Below are positions 4,947 to 5,761 of a DNA stretch of 5,761 nt, in pieces. The notes under the pieces were generated by a model. That model saw only the letters and a program-made list of their open reading frames with translations, had not been told where the DNA came from and did not search any database. The first letter of the stretch is position 1. Every line of letters starts with the position of its first letter. This DNA is from JACCTH01 sp036556085 (lineage in GTDB: Bacteria; Actinomycetota; Acidimicrobiia; Spongiisociales; ZC4RG35), in NCBI GenBank assembly GCA_036556085.1, contig DATBKE010000078.1, positions 1-5,761 on the forward strand, written 5' to 3'. The position numbers and the translations under genes are program-made.

Positions 4947-5761
4947 AGGTCTCACTCCGCTGGCTCGCCGAGTTCATAGACCTCCCCGATCCCGATCCCC
5001 AGGAAGTGCAACGAGCCCTCAACTCCCTAGGCCTCAAAGTTGAAAGCGCTACCGAGCTGGCGGCCGAGTGGAGCGGGGTCTTTGTCGGAGTGGTGGAGTC
5101 GATCAGGCCTCACCCCAACGCCGACAAGGTGCGCTTGTGCCTCGTTACCACAGGAGAGGACCCCATCGAGGTGGTTTGCGGCGCCTGGAACTTCGAGGAA
5201 GGGGCCAAGGTCGCCTTCGCAGTTCCCGGTGCCACGCTGGCCGGCGGGTTTCAAATCGGAAAGCGGACAATCCGTGGAGTTGAGTCGCAGGGGATGATCT
5301 GCTCTGAACGAGAGCTCGGCCTTGGCGCCGATCACGAGGGCATCCTCGTGCTGGACCCGGACACCGAGGTTGGGAGGCCGTTCGAAGACGTTGTTGATCT
5401 CCCCGACTATGTATTCGACCTAGAGATCACCTCGAACCGGCCCGATCAGATGTCGATACTGGGAGTAGCCCGGGAACTGGCCGCTTTCTACGAGGTGCCC
5501 TACCGACTTCCACCGATCGAAGTCGCCGGCGCAGACGAGGCCCTCCGGACCAAAGTCCGTGTCGTCGATACCGATGGTTGTTATCGATTCGTCGCTCGCG
5601 AGCTCTTCGGCGTCAACGTCAAACCCTCCCCCCTGAAGATTCGCCAGCGCCTGAAGGCGGCGGGAATCCGACCCATCTCCAACATCGTCGATGTAACCAA
5701 CTACGTCATGCTGGAGCTGGGTCAGCCCCTCCACGCTTTTGACTTCGACCGCCTGGCCGCG
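4943..5761 (+). CDS. pheT: Phenylalanyl-tRNA synthetase beta subunit, N-terminal part (3' end outside window)
   Basis: This is the beta subunit, which binds tRNA-Phe, hydrolyses mischarged Tyr-tRNA-Phe and completes the synthetase with PheS. The ATG shares ATGA with the pheS stop. The frame runs open to the right edge, giving 273 of about 800 residues, so no stop is visible. MKVSLRWLAEFIDLP (1-15) is the canonical N-terminus. Residues about 40-150 are the OB-fold tRNA-binding domain, with FVGVVESIRPHPNADKVRLC (47-66), VVCGAWNF (77-84) and RGVESQGMICSERELGLG (111-128). EITSNRPDQMSILGVARELA (161-180) is the domain-joining motif, with DQM where DCL or DAL is commoner. The B3/4 editing domain starts around 205 and includes ISNIVDVTNYVMLELGQPLH (245-264), followed by AFD. 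No frameshift is seen. Family is certain. Confidence 0.97.
   Translation, partial: MKVSLRWLAEFIDLPDPDPQEVQRALNSLGLKVESATELAAEWSGVFVGVVESIRPHPNADKVRLCLVTTGEDPIEVVCGAWNFEEGAKVAFAVPGATLAGGFQIGKRTIRGVESQGMICSERELGLGADHEGILVLDPDTEVGRPFEDVVDLPDYVFDLEITSNRPDQMSILGVARELAAFYEVPYRLPPIEVAGADEALRTKVRVVDTDGCYRFVARELFGVNVKPSPLKIRQRLKAAGIRPISNIVDVTNYVMLELGQPLHAFDFDRLAA

Overview
The window looks like part of an actinobacterial chromosome of moderately high GC content. Lineage is inferred from gene order and protein style only: a TrmH/SpoU methyltransferase upstream of pheS-pheT, a LuxR/TPR regulator without an ATPase domain, and a small exported protein of a type I associate with Actinobacteria. An uncultured or environmental relative of the Acidimicrobiia is plausible but not shown. 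All genes lie on the + strand and there are no RNA genes, IS elements or CRISPR arrays.

Layout. (1) Positions 2-391 hold the C-terminal part of a TrmH/SpoU-family RNA 2'-O-methyltransferase, cut by the left edge. (2) Positions 470-2095 encode a 541-residue helical-repeat protein ending in a LuxR-type DNA-binding domain. (3) A 127-bp gap carrying three short palindromes leads to a 369-residue flavin-dependent oxidoreductase/monooxygenase of the FMO/CzcO-like type at 2223-3332; a hairpin overlaps its stop codon. (4) A candidate promoter and a 5'-UTR hairpin precede a 124-residue exported protein of unknown function (3440-3814), which is closed by a strong intrinsic terminator (3836-3867). (5) pheS (3909-4946) and pheT (4943 to the right edge, partial) follow with an ATGA overlap and encode the two subunits of phenylalanyl-tRNA synthetase. 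pheS has no Shine-Dalgarno sequence but has a TANNNT element 9 nt before its ATG, suggesting a leaderless transcript.

How the parts fit. The methyltransferase and pheST are translation genes that lie close together in many bacteria (the infC-rpmI-rplT-trmH-pheST neighbourhood). Here three accessory genes sit between them: a regulator, a redox enzyme and an exported protein. The LuxR/TPR protein and the flavoprotein may form a regulator-target pair, with the palindromes between them as candidate operators. The exported protein appears to be its own transcription unit with its own promoter, leader hairpin and terminator. I did not find a clearly new defence or mobile system. The most open questions are the regulator/oxidoreductase pair and the exported protein.
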